This document shows positions 46,062 to 55,272 of a stretch of 64,000 nt of DNA, piece after piece (positions within the stretch are counted from its first letter, which is position 1; each line of letters begins with the position of its first letter). Origin of the DNA: Bradyrhizobium sp. BTAi1 (GTDB taxonomy: Bacteria > Pseudomonadota > Alphaproteobacteria > Rhizobiales > Xanthobacteraceae); assembly GCF_000015165.1 (NCBI RefSeq), contig NC_009485.1, positions 3,615,501 to 3,679,500 on the forward strand, written 5' to 3'. Under the pieces are notes generated by a model that saw nothing but the letters and a program-made list of their open reading frames with translations, did not search any database and had not been told where the DNA came from. Made by a program: the position numbers and the translations under genes.

Positions 46062-46420
46062 CCGACTTGGTTCAATTCGATGAATCCGTCTACCAGATCC
46101 TGGTGTCCGAGCTCGGCGAGGAAGACGCGCTGGAGGTGCTGCGCACGTTCCTGGACGATACGTCCGGGAAGTTCGGCACTCTTGCGAGCAAGTTCGAGGA
46201 TCGCCTGGAGCTGAAGCGCGAGGCGCATTCCATCAAGAGCTCGTCGGCGACGTTCGGCTTCTCGGCGCTGTCGAGGCTGTCACGCGAGCTCGAGCTCGGC
46301 TCGGCGACGATGGAGCCGGCGCAAATGCTGGAGATGGTCCACAAGATGCAGCAGTCGTTCGAGCAGGCGGTTCGGTTCGCCGAGGCGAACCTGCTCAAGC
46401 GTGGCGTAGCGGCCGCCTGA
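46058..46420 (+). CDS. Hpt domain phosphotransfer protein
   Basis: 120-residue histidine phosphotransfer protein. Active H57 in EAHSIKSSSATFG; the four-helix bundle pattern fits. ATGA overlap with the hybrid kinase gene couples the two in a phosphorelay. A final response regulator is not in the window, although the MotA/PomA-type stator genes follow. The next receiver could be anywhere. Confidence 0.92.
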   Translation: MTDLVQFDESVYQILVSELGEEDALEVLRTFLDDTSGKFGTLASKFEDRLELKREAHSIKSSSATFGFSALSRLSRELELGSATMEPAQMLEMVHKMQQSFEQAVRFAEANLLKRGVAAA

Positions 46421-46597
46421 GAAGCGACCGTGGTCCATTTCGACAGGATGCCGGCGACGTTCTTTACCCGGTGTTATGCCTACCAATTTCAGTAACTCGT
46501 CCTTAATGGCGGCCGCGTAGGGTTCGAAACACGTGGCTCAGAAGAGCCGCGTCGGTCCGGCGGGGTCGGTGGTGCGCGTAGGCGGTGGAGTTGACTC

Positions 46598-47371
46598 ATG
46601 GATATTATGACGACTGCGGGGCTCGTAGCTGGCGTGATCGTCATCGCGACGATGATGCTGCTGGGCGGCGATCTCGAAATGTTCGTCAGCGAGCACGCCG
46701 CGATCATCATTTTCGGTGGTTCGATCTCCGCGACCATGATCCGCTTTCCGCTCGGAGTCATGCTGCACGGCATTCCGCTCGGCATGAAGTTCGCCTTCAC
46801 CATGAGCCGCCTGTCGGCCCGCGAGCTGGTCGACGAACTCGCCCGCATCGCCGAGATCGCCCGCAAGCAGGGGCCGGTCGGCCTGGAGAAGGTCGAAACC
46901 GATGAGCCCTTTCTGGCCAAGGGCATTCGCTATGTGGCTGACGGCTACGACCTCGAATTCATCCGTGACAATCTCGAGCGCGACCGCGACAACTTCCTGA
47001 TGCACCTCGACGAGGGCAGCAAGATCTACCGCGCCATCGGCGACTGCGCGCCAGCGTTCGGCATGGTCGGAACGCTGATCGGCATGGTGCAGATGTTCGC
47101 CAACATGACCGACCCGTCGAAGCTCGGTCCGTTCATGGCCACCGCGCTGCTGGCAACGCTCTACGGCGCGCTGGTGTCGAACCTGATCTGTCTGCCGATC
47201 GCCGACAAGCTGCATGGCAAGCTGCTCGATGAGGAGACCAATCGCACGCTGATCATCGACGGCATCCTGATGATCCGCGACTCCAAGAGCCCGGCTCTCG
47301 TGCGCGAGATGCTGCTGGCCTATCTGCCGGAGAAGCATCGCCACGCCGAAGGTGAGCCTGTGCCTGCCTGA
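46598..47371 (+). CDS. MotA/PomA-type flagellar stator protein
   Basis: 257-residue MotA/TolQ/ExbB family membrane protein with four hydrophobic segments; conserved SKIYRAIGDCAPAFGMVGTLIGM and ALLATLYGALVSNLICLPIA blocks hold the charged/Pro residues of the stator. Length and the missing long cytoplasmic loop resemble PomA more than E. coli MotA. It lies directly upstream of the PomB-like partner. No flagellar genes are nearby, so it may power a separate flagellar system or supplement the main stator. Confidence 0.88.
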   Translation: MDIMTTAGLVAGVIVIATMMLLGGDLEMFVSEHAAIIIFGGSISATMIRFPLGVMLHGIPLGMKFAFTMSRLSARELVDELARIAEIARKQGPVGLEKVETDEPFLAKGIRYVADGYDLEFIRDNLERDRDNFLMHLDEGSKIYRAIGDCAPAFGMVGTLIGMVQMFANMTDPSKLGPFMATALLATLYGALVSNLICLPIADKLHGKLLDEETNRTLIIDGILMIRDSKSPALVREMLLAYLPEKHRHAEGEPVPA

Positions 47372-47407
47372 TCGGCAGCGGCAGGCGATCCGGGGATGGG
47401 GTGAGCG

Positions 47408-48238
47408 ATGGCCAAGAAGAAGCGGGGCGATGCGCATGGCGGCGGTCACGGCTGGTTCGTGACCTTCGCCGACCTGATGGGGCTGCTGGTCAGCTTCTTC
47501 GTGATGCTGGTCGCCTTCTCGACCATGGACAACAACAAGCTGAAGGTCGTCGCGGGCTCGATGCGCGATGCGTTCGGCGTGCAATCCGAGTCGCGTTATT
47601 CGGGCATCGTCGAATCCGACGGCCTGCCGACCCGGCCGAAGCTCAAGAACGCAGCCCATGTCTCGCCGGAGGAGACGTCCCGCGAGCCGAGCCCCGAGCA
47701 GGAGGAGCGCCAGCACACCAACGGCGCCAAGCTCAAGACCGACCGGCAGTTCGCCCTGGCCTCCGCATCGCTGCGTCAGGCCTTGCAGGACATGCCGGAG
47801 ATGACCGAGATCTCCAAGCACATCATGTTCGAGGAGACCAAGCAGGGGCTCAACCTGGAGATCGTCGACCAGGACGGCCGTTCCATGTTCGCCGATGGCT
47901 CGAAAGTGCCCTATGATCGCACCCGCCGCCTGATCGAGAAGCTGGCTGCGCCGCTCAAGGCGACGCCGCTGCGGGTGCAGATCACCGGGCATACCGCGGC
48001 CGGCTTCGTTCCGGCGCGCAGCGACTACGGCGCGTTCGACCTGTCGGCAGACCGCGCCAACGCCGTGCGTCAGATCCTGGAGCGGGAAGGTCTGCCGCCG
48101 AGCCACATCTTCGCGGTTTCCGGCAAGGCGGATACCCAGCCGCTGTTCCCGGACGATCCGTCGCTCGCCGCCAATCGCCGCGTGACCATCACCTTGATGC
48201 GCGAGGATCCGCCATTGCCCCCCGATCTGAAGCCCTAA
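47408..48238 (+). CDS. PomB/MotB-like stator protein with OmpA-like domain
   Basis: 276-residue MotB/PomB family protein. The channel Asp is D22 in WFVTFADLMGLLVSFFVM, and the FSTMDNNKLKVVAGSM plug region is close to PomB of sodium-driven motors. The C-terminal OmpA-like peptidoglycan-binding domain has ITGHTAAG and the ANRRVTIT end. Operon with the upstream MotA/PomA-type gene. Inference: sodium rather than proton coupling; the residues that decide this are not certain by eye. Confidence 0.88.
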   Translation: MAKKKRGDAHGGGHGWFVTFADLMGLLVSFFVMLVAFSTMDNNKLKVVAGSMRDAFGVQSESRYSGIVESDGLPTRPKLKNAAHVSPEETSREPSPEQEERQHTNGAKLKTDRQFALASASLRQALQDMPEMTEISKHIMFEETKQGLNLEIVDQDGRSMFADGSKVPYDRTRRLIEKLAAPLKATPLRVQITGHTAAGFVPARSDYGAFDLSADRANAVRQILEREGLPPSHIFAVSGKADTQPLFPDDPSLAANRRVTITLMREDPPLPPDLKP

Positions 48239-48507
48239 AGCGGGATTGTCGGCCAGAAGGGCGGGCGTCGCCCGTCATTTCCTGCCTCCGAGTGCGAGCA
48301 CACCTTGATTCGCGCGCTTGCCAACCTGACATGGCGTCGGAGCGACCGCCGCTGCAATTTGCCGCGACGCGGGATGAGAGATCTGTGAGCGCCGTGCTTG
48401 TTTGGTCATAGCCGAGGAATCAAGCTCTGCTACGGTGGCGACTTGATCGGCGGCGGGTCTGCGTCCAAACGCCCCGAACCAAACAGGGAAGATGCGTTCC
48501 GAGCGAC

Positions 48508-50406
48508 ATGACGGCCAGCGCAACATCGACCGAAGGACAGGAAGCGGCGAGCACATCGGGGTTCTGGGGGCTGACCCTCGGCAGCATCGGCGTCGTGTTC
48601 GGAGACATCGGTACCTCGCCACTCTACGCGTTCCGCGAGGCGGCGCATGGCGCCGCTCACGGCGAGCCGGTGTCGCGGATGATCGTACTCGGCGTGCTCT
48701 CGCTGATCCTATGGTCGCTGTTCATCGTGGTGACGGCCAAATATGTGCTGCTGCTGCTGCGAGCCGACAATAACGGTGAGGGGGGAACGCTGTCGCTGAT
48801 GGCGCTCGGCCAGCGCGCTTTGGGCCGGCGCAGCATGTTTCTGATGTCGCTCGGCGTCATCGGTGCGTCGATGTTCATCGGCGATTCGATGATCACGCCG
48901 GCGATCTCGGTGCTATCGGCCGTCGAAGGCCTTAAGCTCGCCGCGCCGGCGCTCGAGCATTATGTCGTGCCGCTCACCGTGTTCATCCTGGTGGTGTTGT
49001 TCGCGGTCCAGAGCAAGGGCACGGCCCGGGTGGCGACCGCCTTCGGTCCGGTGATGGTGTTGTGGTTCGCCAGCCTGGCTGTGATGGGGATCGTGCACAT
49101 CACTGACGATCCCTCCGTTCTTGCCGCGATCAATCCCTATTATGCTGTCCAATTCCTGCTCTCGCACGGGACGATCGGACTGGTCACGCTGGGAGCGGTG
49201 TTCCTCGCGGTCACCGGCGGCGAGGCACTGTACGCCGATCTCGGCCATTTCGGCCGCAAGCCGATCCAGTCGGCATGGCTGTTCTTCGTGCTTCCGTCAC
49301 TGCTGATCAATTATTTCGGGCAGGGCGCGCTGGTCCTGTCCGATCCCGCGGCCATCGAGAACTCGTTCTATCGCATGGTGCCGGAGCTGTTGCTGCTGCC
49401 GCTCGTGGTGCTGGCGACAGCCGCCACCGTGATCGCGAGCCAGGCCGTGATCACCGGGGCGTATTCGCTGGTCAGCCAGGCCGTGCAGCTTGGTCTGCTG
49501 CCGCGCTTCGAGGTGCGCTATACGTCGGAGAGCCACGCCGGGCAGATCTATCTGCCGCGGGTCAACCGCCTGCTCCTGATCGGCGTGATGCTGCTGGTGC
49601 TGCTGTTCCGCACCTCCAGCAATCTCGCCTCGGCCTATGGCATCGCCGTGTCCACCACCATGGTCGCCGATGGCATCATGGGCTTCGTGGTGATCTGGAA
49701 GCTTTGGAACCTGCGCGCCGCCGTTGCCGCTGCCATCATCGTTCCTTTCGTCATTGTCGACCTGTCCTTCTTCAGTGCCAACCTGCTCAAGCTTTTCGAA
49801 GGAGCCTGGGTGCCGCTGCTGTTCGGCGCGGCCATGGCAGTCACGATCTGGACATGGCGGCGCGGCTCGGCGATTCTCGTGCTGAAGACGCGCAAGATCG
49901 AGGTCCCGCTGGATGACCTGATCGGGAGCCTGGAAAAGCGGCCACCGCATATCGTGAAAGGGACGGCGGTGTTTCTCACCAGCGATCCGACCTCGGTGCC
50001 GACCGCGCTCCTGCACAATCTCAAGCATAACAAGGTGCTGCACGAGCACAATGTGATCCTGACCATCGAGACGGCGCAGACGCCCCGGGTCGATGTGTCG
50101 GAGCGTGTGCGCATGGAGAAGATCAGCGAAAAATTCTCCAAGGTGCGGCTGCGCTTCGGCTTCATGGAATCGCCGAACGTGCCGCGGGCGCTCGCGGTGG
50201 CCCGCAAGCTCGGCTGGCAGTTCGACATCATGTCGACGTCGTTCTTCGTCTCTCGCCGCTCTTTGAAGCCGTCATCCCAATCGGGCATGCCGAGCTGGCA
50301 AGACCATCTCTTCATCGCGCTCAGCCGGTCGGCCAACGACGCCACCGACTACTTCCAAATTCCGACCGGGCGGGTCGTCGAGGTCGGGACACAGGTGACG
50401 ATCTGA
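48508..50406 (+). CDS. kup: Kup potassium uptake protein (copy 1)
   Basis: Low-affinity proton-coupled potassium importer, 632 aa, 12 membrane segments and a cytoplasmic C-terminal domain. Family signs: VFGDIGTSPLYAF near the start, GEGGTLSLMAL and GDSMITPAISVLSAVEGL. It ends ATDYFQIPTGRVVEVG followed by TQVTI. The start ATG at 48508 has no strong ribosome site. Tandem with a very similar gene after 149 bases. Whether both are expressed under the same conditions is not readable. Confidence 0.95.
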   Translation: MTASATSTEGQEAASTSGFWGLTLGSIGVVFGDIGTSPLYAFREAAHGAAHGEPVSRMIVLGVLSLILWSLFIVVTAKYVLLLLRADNNGEGGTLSLMALGQRALGRRSMFLMSLGVIGASMFIGDSMITPAISVLSAVEGLKLAAPALEHYVVPLTVFILVVLFAVQSKGTARVATAFGPVMVLWFASLAVMGIVHITDDPSVLAAINPYYAVQFLLSHGTIGLVTLGAVFLAVTGGEALYADLGHFGRKPIQSAWLFFVLPSLLINYFGQGALVLSDPAAIENSFYRMVPELLLLPLVVLATAATVIASQAVITGAYSLVSQAVQLGLLPRFEVRYTSESHAGQIYLPRVNRLLLIGVMLLVLLFRTSSNLASAYGIAVSTTMVADGIMGFVVIWKLWNLRAAVAAAIIVPFVIVDLSFFSANLLKLFEGAWVPLLFGAAMAVTIWTWRRGSAILVLKTRKIEVPLDDLIGSLEKRPPHIVKGTAVFLTSDPTSVPTALLHNLKHNKVLHEHNVILTIETAQTPRVDVSERVRMEKISEKFSKVRLRFGFMESPNVPRALAVARKLGWQFDIMSTSFFVSRRSLKPSSQSGMPSWQDHLFIALSRSANDATDYFQIPTGRVVEVGTQVTI

Positions 50407-50443
50407 TCGGCTCGATTGCCCGGAGGGTTGATCCATGTTATTT

Positions 50444-50460
50444 TGCATGGAACGTATGCA
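50444..50460. promoter_or_regulatory. Inverted repeat upstream of kup copy 2
   Basis: TGCAT (50444-50448) and ATGCA (50456-50460) spaced by seven bases, with an overlapping CCATG/CATGG pair (50433-50450). Sits 96 bases before the kup2 start, in the 149-base gap. May be a promoter or regulator site; nothing further supports it. Confidence 0.3.
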
Positions 50461-50555
50461 ATCTCCCCGGCTCATCCTTGGAGCGCTGCAGCTATAAGCC
50501 GCGCGCCCTGCGATTGTGCAGTGAAGCATTAACGAGTCCTCGAGGGGGCTACCCC

Positions 50556-52478
50556 ATGACAGTTGACGCCGCAGCCACGCCCGCGGAAGCGCCGGCGACA
50601 AACGGGCATGGCGACGCCCATTCGACGGCCAGCTTTACCGCCTTGACCTTGGGGAGCATCGGCGTCGTCTACGGCGACATCGGCACCAGTCCGCTATACG
50701 CGCTGCGTGAGGCCGTCACGGCCGCCAGCAGCAGCGGCGAGGCGGCGCCCCATGCGGTCATGGGGGTGATCTCGCTCATCCTGTGGGCCCTGATCGTCGT
50801 CGTCACGCTGAAATACGTCGTCATCCTGCTGCGGGCCGACAATCATGGCGAGGGCGGAACTCTGGCGCTGATGGCGCTCGCGCAGCGCGGCGTCACCCGC
50901 GGCGCCAGCATCATCGTCCTGCTCGGCATCATCTCGGGCGCGCTGTTCTATGGCGATGCGGTGATCACGCCGGCCCTGTCGGTCCTCTCGGCGATCGAAG
51001 GCACCAAGCTGGTCACAGCCGCGTTCGATCCTTACGTCGTCCCGCTGACCGTCATCATTCTCGCGGCGCTGTTCGCCGTCCAGGCGCGCGGCACGGCCAA
51101 GGTCGCGGCCTTTTTCGGCCCGATCATGCTAATCTGGTTTCTGGTCATCGGCATCGCGGCATTCCCGCCGATCCTTCGCCATCCGGAGGTGCTGTGGGCG
51201 ATCAACCCGGTGAACGCCGTGTCCTTCATGCTGCACCACGGTATCGTGGGCTTCATCACGCTCGGCGCCGTGTTCCTCGCTGTCACCGGTGCCGAGGCGC
51301 TGTATGCGGATCTCGGCCATTTCGGCAAGCGGCCGATCCAGACGGCCTGGCTGTTTGTCGTGCTGCCGTCGCTGGCGCTGAACTATCTGGGGCAGGGGGC
51401 GCTGATCATCGCCGACGCCAAGGCGCTCGAGAACCCGTTCTTTCTGATGTTCCCGGAATGGGCGCTGATCCCGATGGTCGCACTCGCCACCGTGGCGACG
51501 GTCATCGCCAGCCAGGCCGTCATCACCGGCGCCTATTCGCTGACCCGACAGGCGATCCAGCTCGGCCTGCTGCCGCGCTTTGAGATCCGTCACACCTCCG
51601 AGGCGCATTCGGGCCAGATCTATATTCCCCGGATCAACAAGCTGCTGCTGGCTTCGGTGGTGCTGCTGGTCCTGCTGTTCAAATCGTCCAGCGCGCTGGC
51701 CTCGGCCTATGGCATCTCGGTCACCGGCACCATGGTCGTCACGGCGATGATGGGCTTTGTCGTGATCTGGAAGGTCTGGCGGTGGTCGCCGCTCGCGGCG
51801 GGAGCGCTGATCGCGCCGTTCCTGTTCCTGGATCTGACCTTCCTGTCGGCAAACCTGCTGAAGGTCCTCGAAGGCGGCTGGGTGCCGCTGGCGCTGGGCG
51901 GCTTCGTGATGACGCTGATGTATACGTGGCGGCGCGGCAGCCGGCTGCTGTTCGAGAAATCGCGCAAGCTCGAATTCCCGCTCGCGGACCTCGTGGCGAT
52001 GCTGGAGAAGCGCCCGCCGCAGCGCGTTCCCGGCACGGCCGTGTTCCTGACGTCAGATCCCTTGAGCGCGCCGACGGCGCTGATGCACAGCCTCAAGCAC
52101 TACAAGGTGCTGCACGAGAAGAACGTGATCCTGACCATCGAGACCGCGCCGACGCCGCGCATCGATCCGTCGGAGCGGGTGCGGCTGGAGCAGATCAGCC
52201 CGACCTTCTCCAAGGTCACCTTGCGGTTCGGCTTCATGGAATCGCCCAACGTGCCGCGGGCACTGGCGATCGCGCGCAAGCTCGGCTGGCAGTTCGACAT
52301 CATGTCGACCTCGTTCTTCCTGTCGCGGCGCGCCCTCAAGCCTGCGGCGCATTCCGGCATGCCGCGCTGGCAGGATCACCTGTTCATCACCATGAGCCGG
52401 TCGGCCAACGACGCCACGGATTATTTTCAGATCCCGAGCGGGCGCGTGGTCGAGGTCGGCACCCAGGTCACGATCTGA
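50556..52478 (+). CDS. kup: Kup potassium uptake protein (copy 2)
   Basis: 640-residue paralogue of the upstream Kup: YGDIGTSPLYALREAV, GEGGTLALMAL, YGDAVITPALSVLSAI and the identical VEVGTQVTI end. ATG at 50556 follows GAGGGGG; an upstream in-frame extension is not family-like. Divergence is concentrated at the N-terminus and the C-terminal cytoplasmic domain. Same function expected with different regulation or affinity. Tandem Kup pairs occur in several rhizobia. Confidence 0.95.
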   Translation: MTVDAAATPAEAPATNGHGDAHSTASFTALTLGSIGVVYGDIGTSPLYALREAVTAASSSGEAAPHAVMGVISLILWALIVVVTLKYVVILLRADNHGEGGTLALMALAQRGVTRGASIIVLLGIISGALFYGDAVITPALSVLSAIEGTKLVTAAFDPYVVPLTVIILAALFAVQARGTAKVAAFFGPIMLIWFLVIGIAAFPPILRHPEVLWAINPVNAVSFMLHHGIVGFITLGAVFLAVTGAEALYADLGHFGKRPIQTAWLFVVLPSLALNYLGQGALIIADAKALENPFFLMFPEWALIPMVALATVATVIASQAVITGAYSLTRQAIQLGLLPRFEIRHTSEAHSGQIYIPRINKLLLASVVLLVLLFKSSSALASAYGISVTGTMVVTAMMGFVVIWKVWRWSPLAAGALIAPFLFLDLTFLSANLLKVLEGGWVPLALGGFVMTLMYTWRRGSRLLFEKSRKLEFPLADLVAMLEKRPPQRVPGTAVFLTSDPLSAPTALMHSLKHYKVLHEKNVILTIETAPTPRIDPSERVRLEQISPTFSKVTLRFGFMESPNVPRALAIARKLGWQFDIMSTSFFLSRRALKPAAHSGMPRWQDHLFITMSRSANDATDYFQIPSGRVVEVGTQVTI

Positions 52479-52587
52479 GAGACGCGCGGCCCGTTGCCGA
52501 ACCGCTTGATTTTCGGTGCGTCTGGGGTGAGTTTGGCGCCCGGTTGGGGGCCCTGACGCGGCTCCGCTACAGGCTTGGAGGATAGGC

Positions 52588-52911
52588 GTGGCTGTTGTGC
52601 ATGATTTGACGCCGCAGGACGTGGCCCAGGGGATTGCCGAGGGGCGAATTCTTCTGGTCGACGTGCGCGAGCCGAACGAAGTTGCTGCGGAAGCCTATCC
52701 GGACGGCATTGTTGTTCCCCTGTCGGGTTTCGATCCGAAGCTGATCCCGGATCCCCAGGGCAAGGACGTCGTGTTTGCCTGCCGCTCCGGCAAGCGCTCG
52801 GTGACCGCCTCGCTGGCGGCGCAGGCGGCCGGTCTGCCCTATGACAAGCACCTCCAGGGCGGGATGCTCGGCTGGAAGGCGGCCGGCCTGCCGATCAAGA
52901 CCGGCGGCTGA
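52588..52911 (+). CDS. Rhodanese-like domain protein
   Basis: Single-domain rhodanese, 107 aa, GTG start. Opens LLVDVREPNEV, and the active-site loop is CRSGKRS with C65. Thiosulfate/persulfide transferase role is inferred; small rhodaneses can also handle other sulfur donors. It precedes an aminotransferase by nine bases, so is probably co-transcribed with it. Confidence 0.9.
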   Translation: MAVVHDLTPQDVAQGIAEGRILLVDVREPNEVAAEAYPDGIVVPLSGFDPKLIPDPQGKDVVFACRSGKRSVTASLAAQAAGLPYDKHLQGGMLGWKAAGLPIKTGG

Positions 52912-52920
52912 CACCGCATC

Positions 52921-54084
52921 ATGATCTCGCAGAACAAGGTCTTCGCTGATCTGCCCGTCACCATTTTCGAGCAGATGTCGCAGCTCGCGCGCGACAACAA
53001 CGCCATCAATCTCGGCCAGGGCTTTCCCGACGATCCCGGCCCGGAGGACATCCGCCGCGCCGCGGCCGATGCCGTCCTGAACGGCTACAACCAGTACCCG
53101 TCGATGATGGGGCTGCCCGAGCTGCGCCAGGCGATCGCGGCGCACTACAAGCACTGGCACAAGCTCGACCTCGATCCGATGAGCGAGGTCATGGTGACCT
53201 CCGGCGGCACCGAGGCGCTGACCTCGGCGATCCTGTCGGTGGTCGAGCCGGGCGACGAGGTGATCTGCTTTCAGCCGGTCTACGATTCCTACCTGCCGAT
53301 CATCCGCCAGGCCGGCGGCATTCCGCGCCTGGTGCGGCTCGAGCCGCCGCATTGGCGACTGTCCGAGGAGATGCTGCGGCAAGCATTCTCGCCGAAGACC
53401 AAGGCCGTGCTGTTCAACAATCCGCTGAACCCGGCCGCCGTGGTCTATCCGCGCGAGGACCTGGAGCTCTTGGCGCGCTTCTGCCAGGAGTTCGACGCGG
53501 TCGCGATCTGCGACGAGGTCTGGGAGCACGTGGTCTTCGACGGCCGCGAGCACATCCCGCTGATCACCATCCCCGGCATGCGCGACCGCACCATCAAGGT
53601 CGGCTCGGCCGGCAAGATCTTCTCGCTCACTGGCTGGAAGATCGGCTTCGTCTGCGCCGCGCCGCAGCTGCTGCGTGTCGCGGCCAAGGTGCATCAGTTC
53701 CTCACCTTCACGACGGCGCCGAACCTTCAGATGGCGGTGGCCTACGGGCTCGGGAAGTCCGACGACTACTTCCTCGACATGCGCGCGGAGCTGGCGCGCA
53801 GCCGCGACCGGCTCACGGCAGGCCTCGAACGTCTCGGTTTTCCCGTGCTGAAGGCGCAGGGCACCTATTTCCTCACCGTCGACCTGTCGCCGCTCGGCCT
53901 CAACGAGACCGACGAGCAGTTCTGCCGCCGTATCGTTCACGACTACAAGGTGGCGGCGATCCCGGTGTCGGCGTTCTATGAGAAGGATGCCGTGACCTCG
54001 GTCGTCAGGTTCTGCTTTGCCAAGAAGGACGCGACGCTCGATACGGCGCTGGAGCGCCTGTCCGACGCCATTCACCGACGGTAG
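52921..54084 (+). CDS. Class I/II PLP aminotransferase
   Basis: 387-residue fold-type I aminotransferase. PLP lysine K232 in SAGKIFSLTGWK; the conserved INLGQGFPDDP, YPSMMGLPELRQAI, VTSGGTEAL and FNNPLNPAAVV motifs place it in the methionine/glutamine-like (YbdL/kynurenine) branch. Substrate is uncertain; methionine or similar hydrophobic amino acids are likely. Joined with the rhodanese gene, which might reflect sulfur amino acid metabolism. Confidence 0.9.
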   Translation: MISQNKVFADLPVTIFEQMSQLARDNNAINLGQGFPDDPGPEDIRRAAADAVLNGYNQYPSMMGLPELRQAIAAHYKHWHKLDLDPMSEVMVTSGGTEALTSAILSVVEPGDEVICFQPVYDSYLPIIRQAGGIPRLVRLEPPHWRLSEEMLRQAFSPKTKAVLFNNPLNPAAVVYPREDLELLARFCQEFDAVAICDEVWEHVVFDGREHIPLITIPGMRDRTIKVGSAGKIFSLTGWKIGFVCAAPQLLRVAAKVHQFLTFTTAPNLQMAVAYGLGKSDDYFLDMRAELARSRDRLTAGLERLGFPVLKAQGTYFLTVDLSPLGLNETDEQFCRRIVHDYKVAAIPVSAFYEKDAVTSVVRFCFAKKDATLDTALERLSDAIHRR

Positions 54085-54087
54085 CTC

Positions 54088-54136
54088 GAGCATGATCCGG
54101 AAAAGTGGGCACCGATTTTCCGCAAAGATCATGCTC
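54088..54136. repeat. Rhizobial palindromic repeat
   Basis: GAGCATGATC (54088-54097) pairs with GATCATGCTC (54127-54136); inside, CGGAAAA (54098-54104) pairs with TTTTCCG (54116-54122). The AAAAGTGGGCACCGATTTTCCG core is a sequence I recall as a very common intergenic repeat in Rhizobiales. It lies in the 69-base gap between the aminotransferase and the binding protein and could end or attenuate transcription. Confidence 0.7.
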
Positions 54137-54153
54137 AAACAAGAGATAAGCTC

Positions 54154-55260
54154 ATGACGCGCGGCTGCATTCGTTCGGCTCTGGCGCTGGCCGTTGTGAC
54201 GCTGACGCTCTCGGCGTCGGCCGGCCATGCCGAAGAGCGCGTCGTCAACTTCTATAACTGGTCGAACTACATGGCGCCGGGGGTCCTCGACGACTTCACC
54301 AAGGAGACCGGCATCAAGGTCGTCTACGACACGTTCGACGCCAACGAGACGTTGGAAACGCGGCTGCTCGCCGGCAAGTCCGGCTATGACGTGGTGGTGC
54401 CCACGGCGTATTTCCTGCAGCGCCAGATCAAGGCCAAGATCTTCCAGCCGCTCGACAAGACCAAGCTGCCCAATCTCGCCAATGCGTGGCCGGTCGTGAC
54501 CGAGCGTCTCGCCACCTACGATCCCGGCAATCAGTTCGCCGCCAACTACATGTGGGGCACGACCGGCATCGGCTATAACGTCAAGACGATCGAGAAGATC
54601 TTAGGGGCTGGTGCGCGGATCGACAGCTGGGACATGGTGTTCAAGCCGGAGAACCTCGCCAAGTTCAAGGATTGCGGCGTCCACATGCTGGACTCCGCCG
54701 ACGACATCTTCCCGGCAGCGCTGAACTATCTCGGCCTCGATCCGAACTCGACCAAGCAGGCCGACCTCGAGAAGGCCGCCGAGGTGGTCGGCAAGGTCGC
54801 TCCATCAGTGCGCAAGTTTCATTCGTCGGAATATTTGAGCGCGCTCGCCACCGGCGAGATCTGCCTCGTCGTCGGCTGGTCCGGCGACATCATGCAGGCG
54901 AGGAGCCGCGCCGAGGAGGCCAAGAACGGCATCGAGATCGGCTATGCGATCCCCAAAGAGGGCGCGCAGATGTTCTTCGACAATTTCGCAATCCCCGCCG
55001 ACGCGCAGCACGTCACCGAGGCGTATGCACTGATCAACTATCTCTACCGGCCCGAGGTCGCCGCCAAGAACTCCGACTTCCTGTCCTACGCCAATGGCAA
55101 TCTGGCGAGCCAGAAGCTGATCGACCCGAAGATCCTCGGCGACAAGAACATCTATCCGGACGACGCGACGCTGAAAAAATTGTTCGTCATCACTGCCCGC
55201 GAGCCGGCGACGCAGCGGATCATCAACCGTCTCTGGACGAAGGTGAAGACGGGGCGGTGA
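54154..55260 (+). CDS. Polyamine ABC transporter binding protein (PotF/PotD-like)
   Basis: Periplasmic polyamine-binding protein, 368 aa, with a signal ending near GHAEE. RVVNFYNWSNYMAPGVLDDF is the standard opening of PotF-type proteins, with Trp/Tyr ligands for amine; later FAANYMWGTTGIGYN and the EICLVVGWSGDIMQAR motif. Ligand is inferred as putrescine or spermidine. No permease or ATPase gene is adjacent, so this is an orphan binding protein that would use a transporter from elsewhere. Confidence 0.92.
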   Translation: MTRGCIRSALALAVVTLTLSASAGHAEERVVNFYNWSNYMAPGVLDDFTKETGIKVVYDTFDANETLETRLLAGKSGYDVVVPTAYFLQRQIKAKIFQPLDKTKLPNLANAWPVVTERLATYDPGNQFAANYMWGTTGIGYNVKTIEKILGAGARIDSWDMVFKPENLAKFKDCGVHMLDSADDIFPAALNYLGLDPNSTKQADLEKAAEVVGKVAPSVRKFHSSEYLSALATGEICLVVGWSGDIMQARSRAEEAKNGIEIGYAIPKEGAQMFFDNFAIPADAQHVTEAYALINYLYRPEVAAKNSDFLSYANGNLASQKLIDPKILGDKNIYPDDATLKKLFVITAREPATQRIINRLWTKVKTGR

Positions 55261-55272
55261 AGCTTCGGCTGG

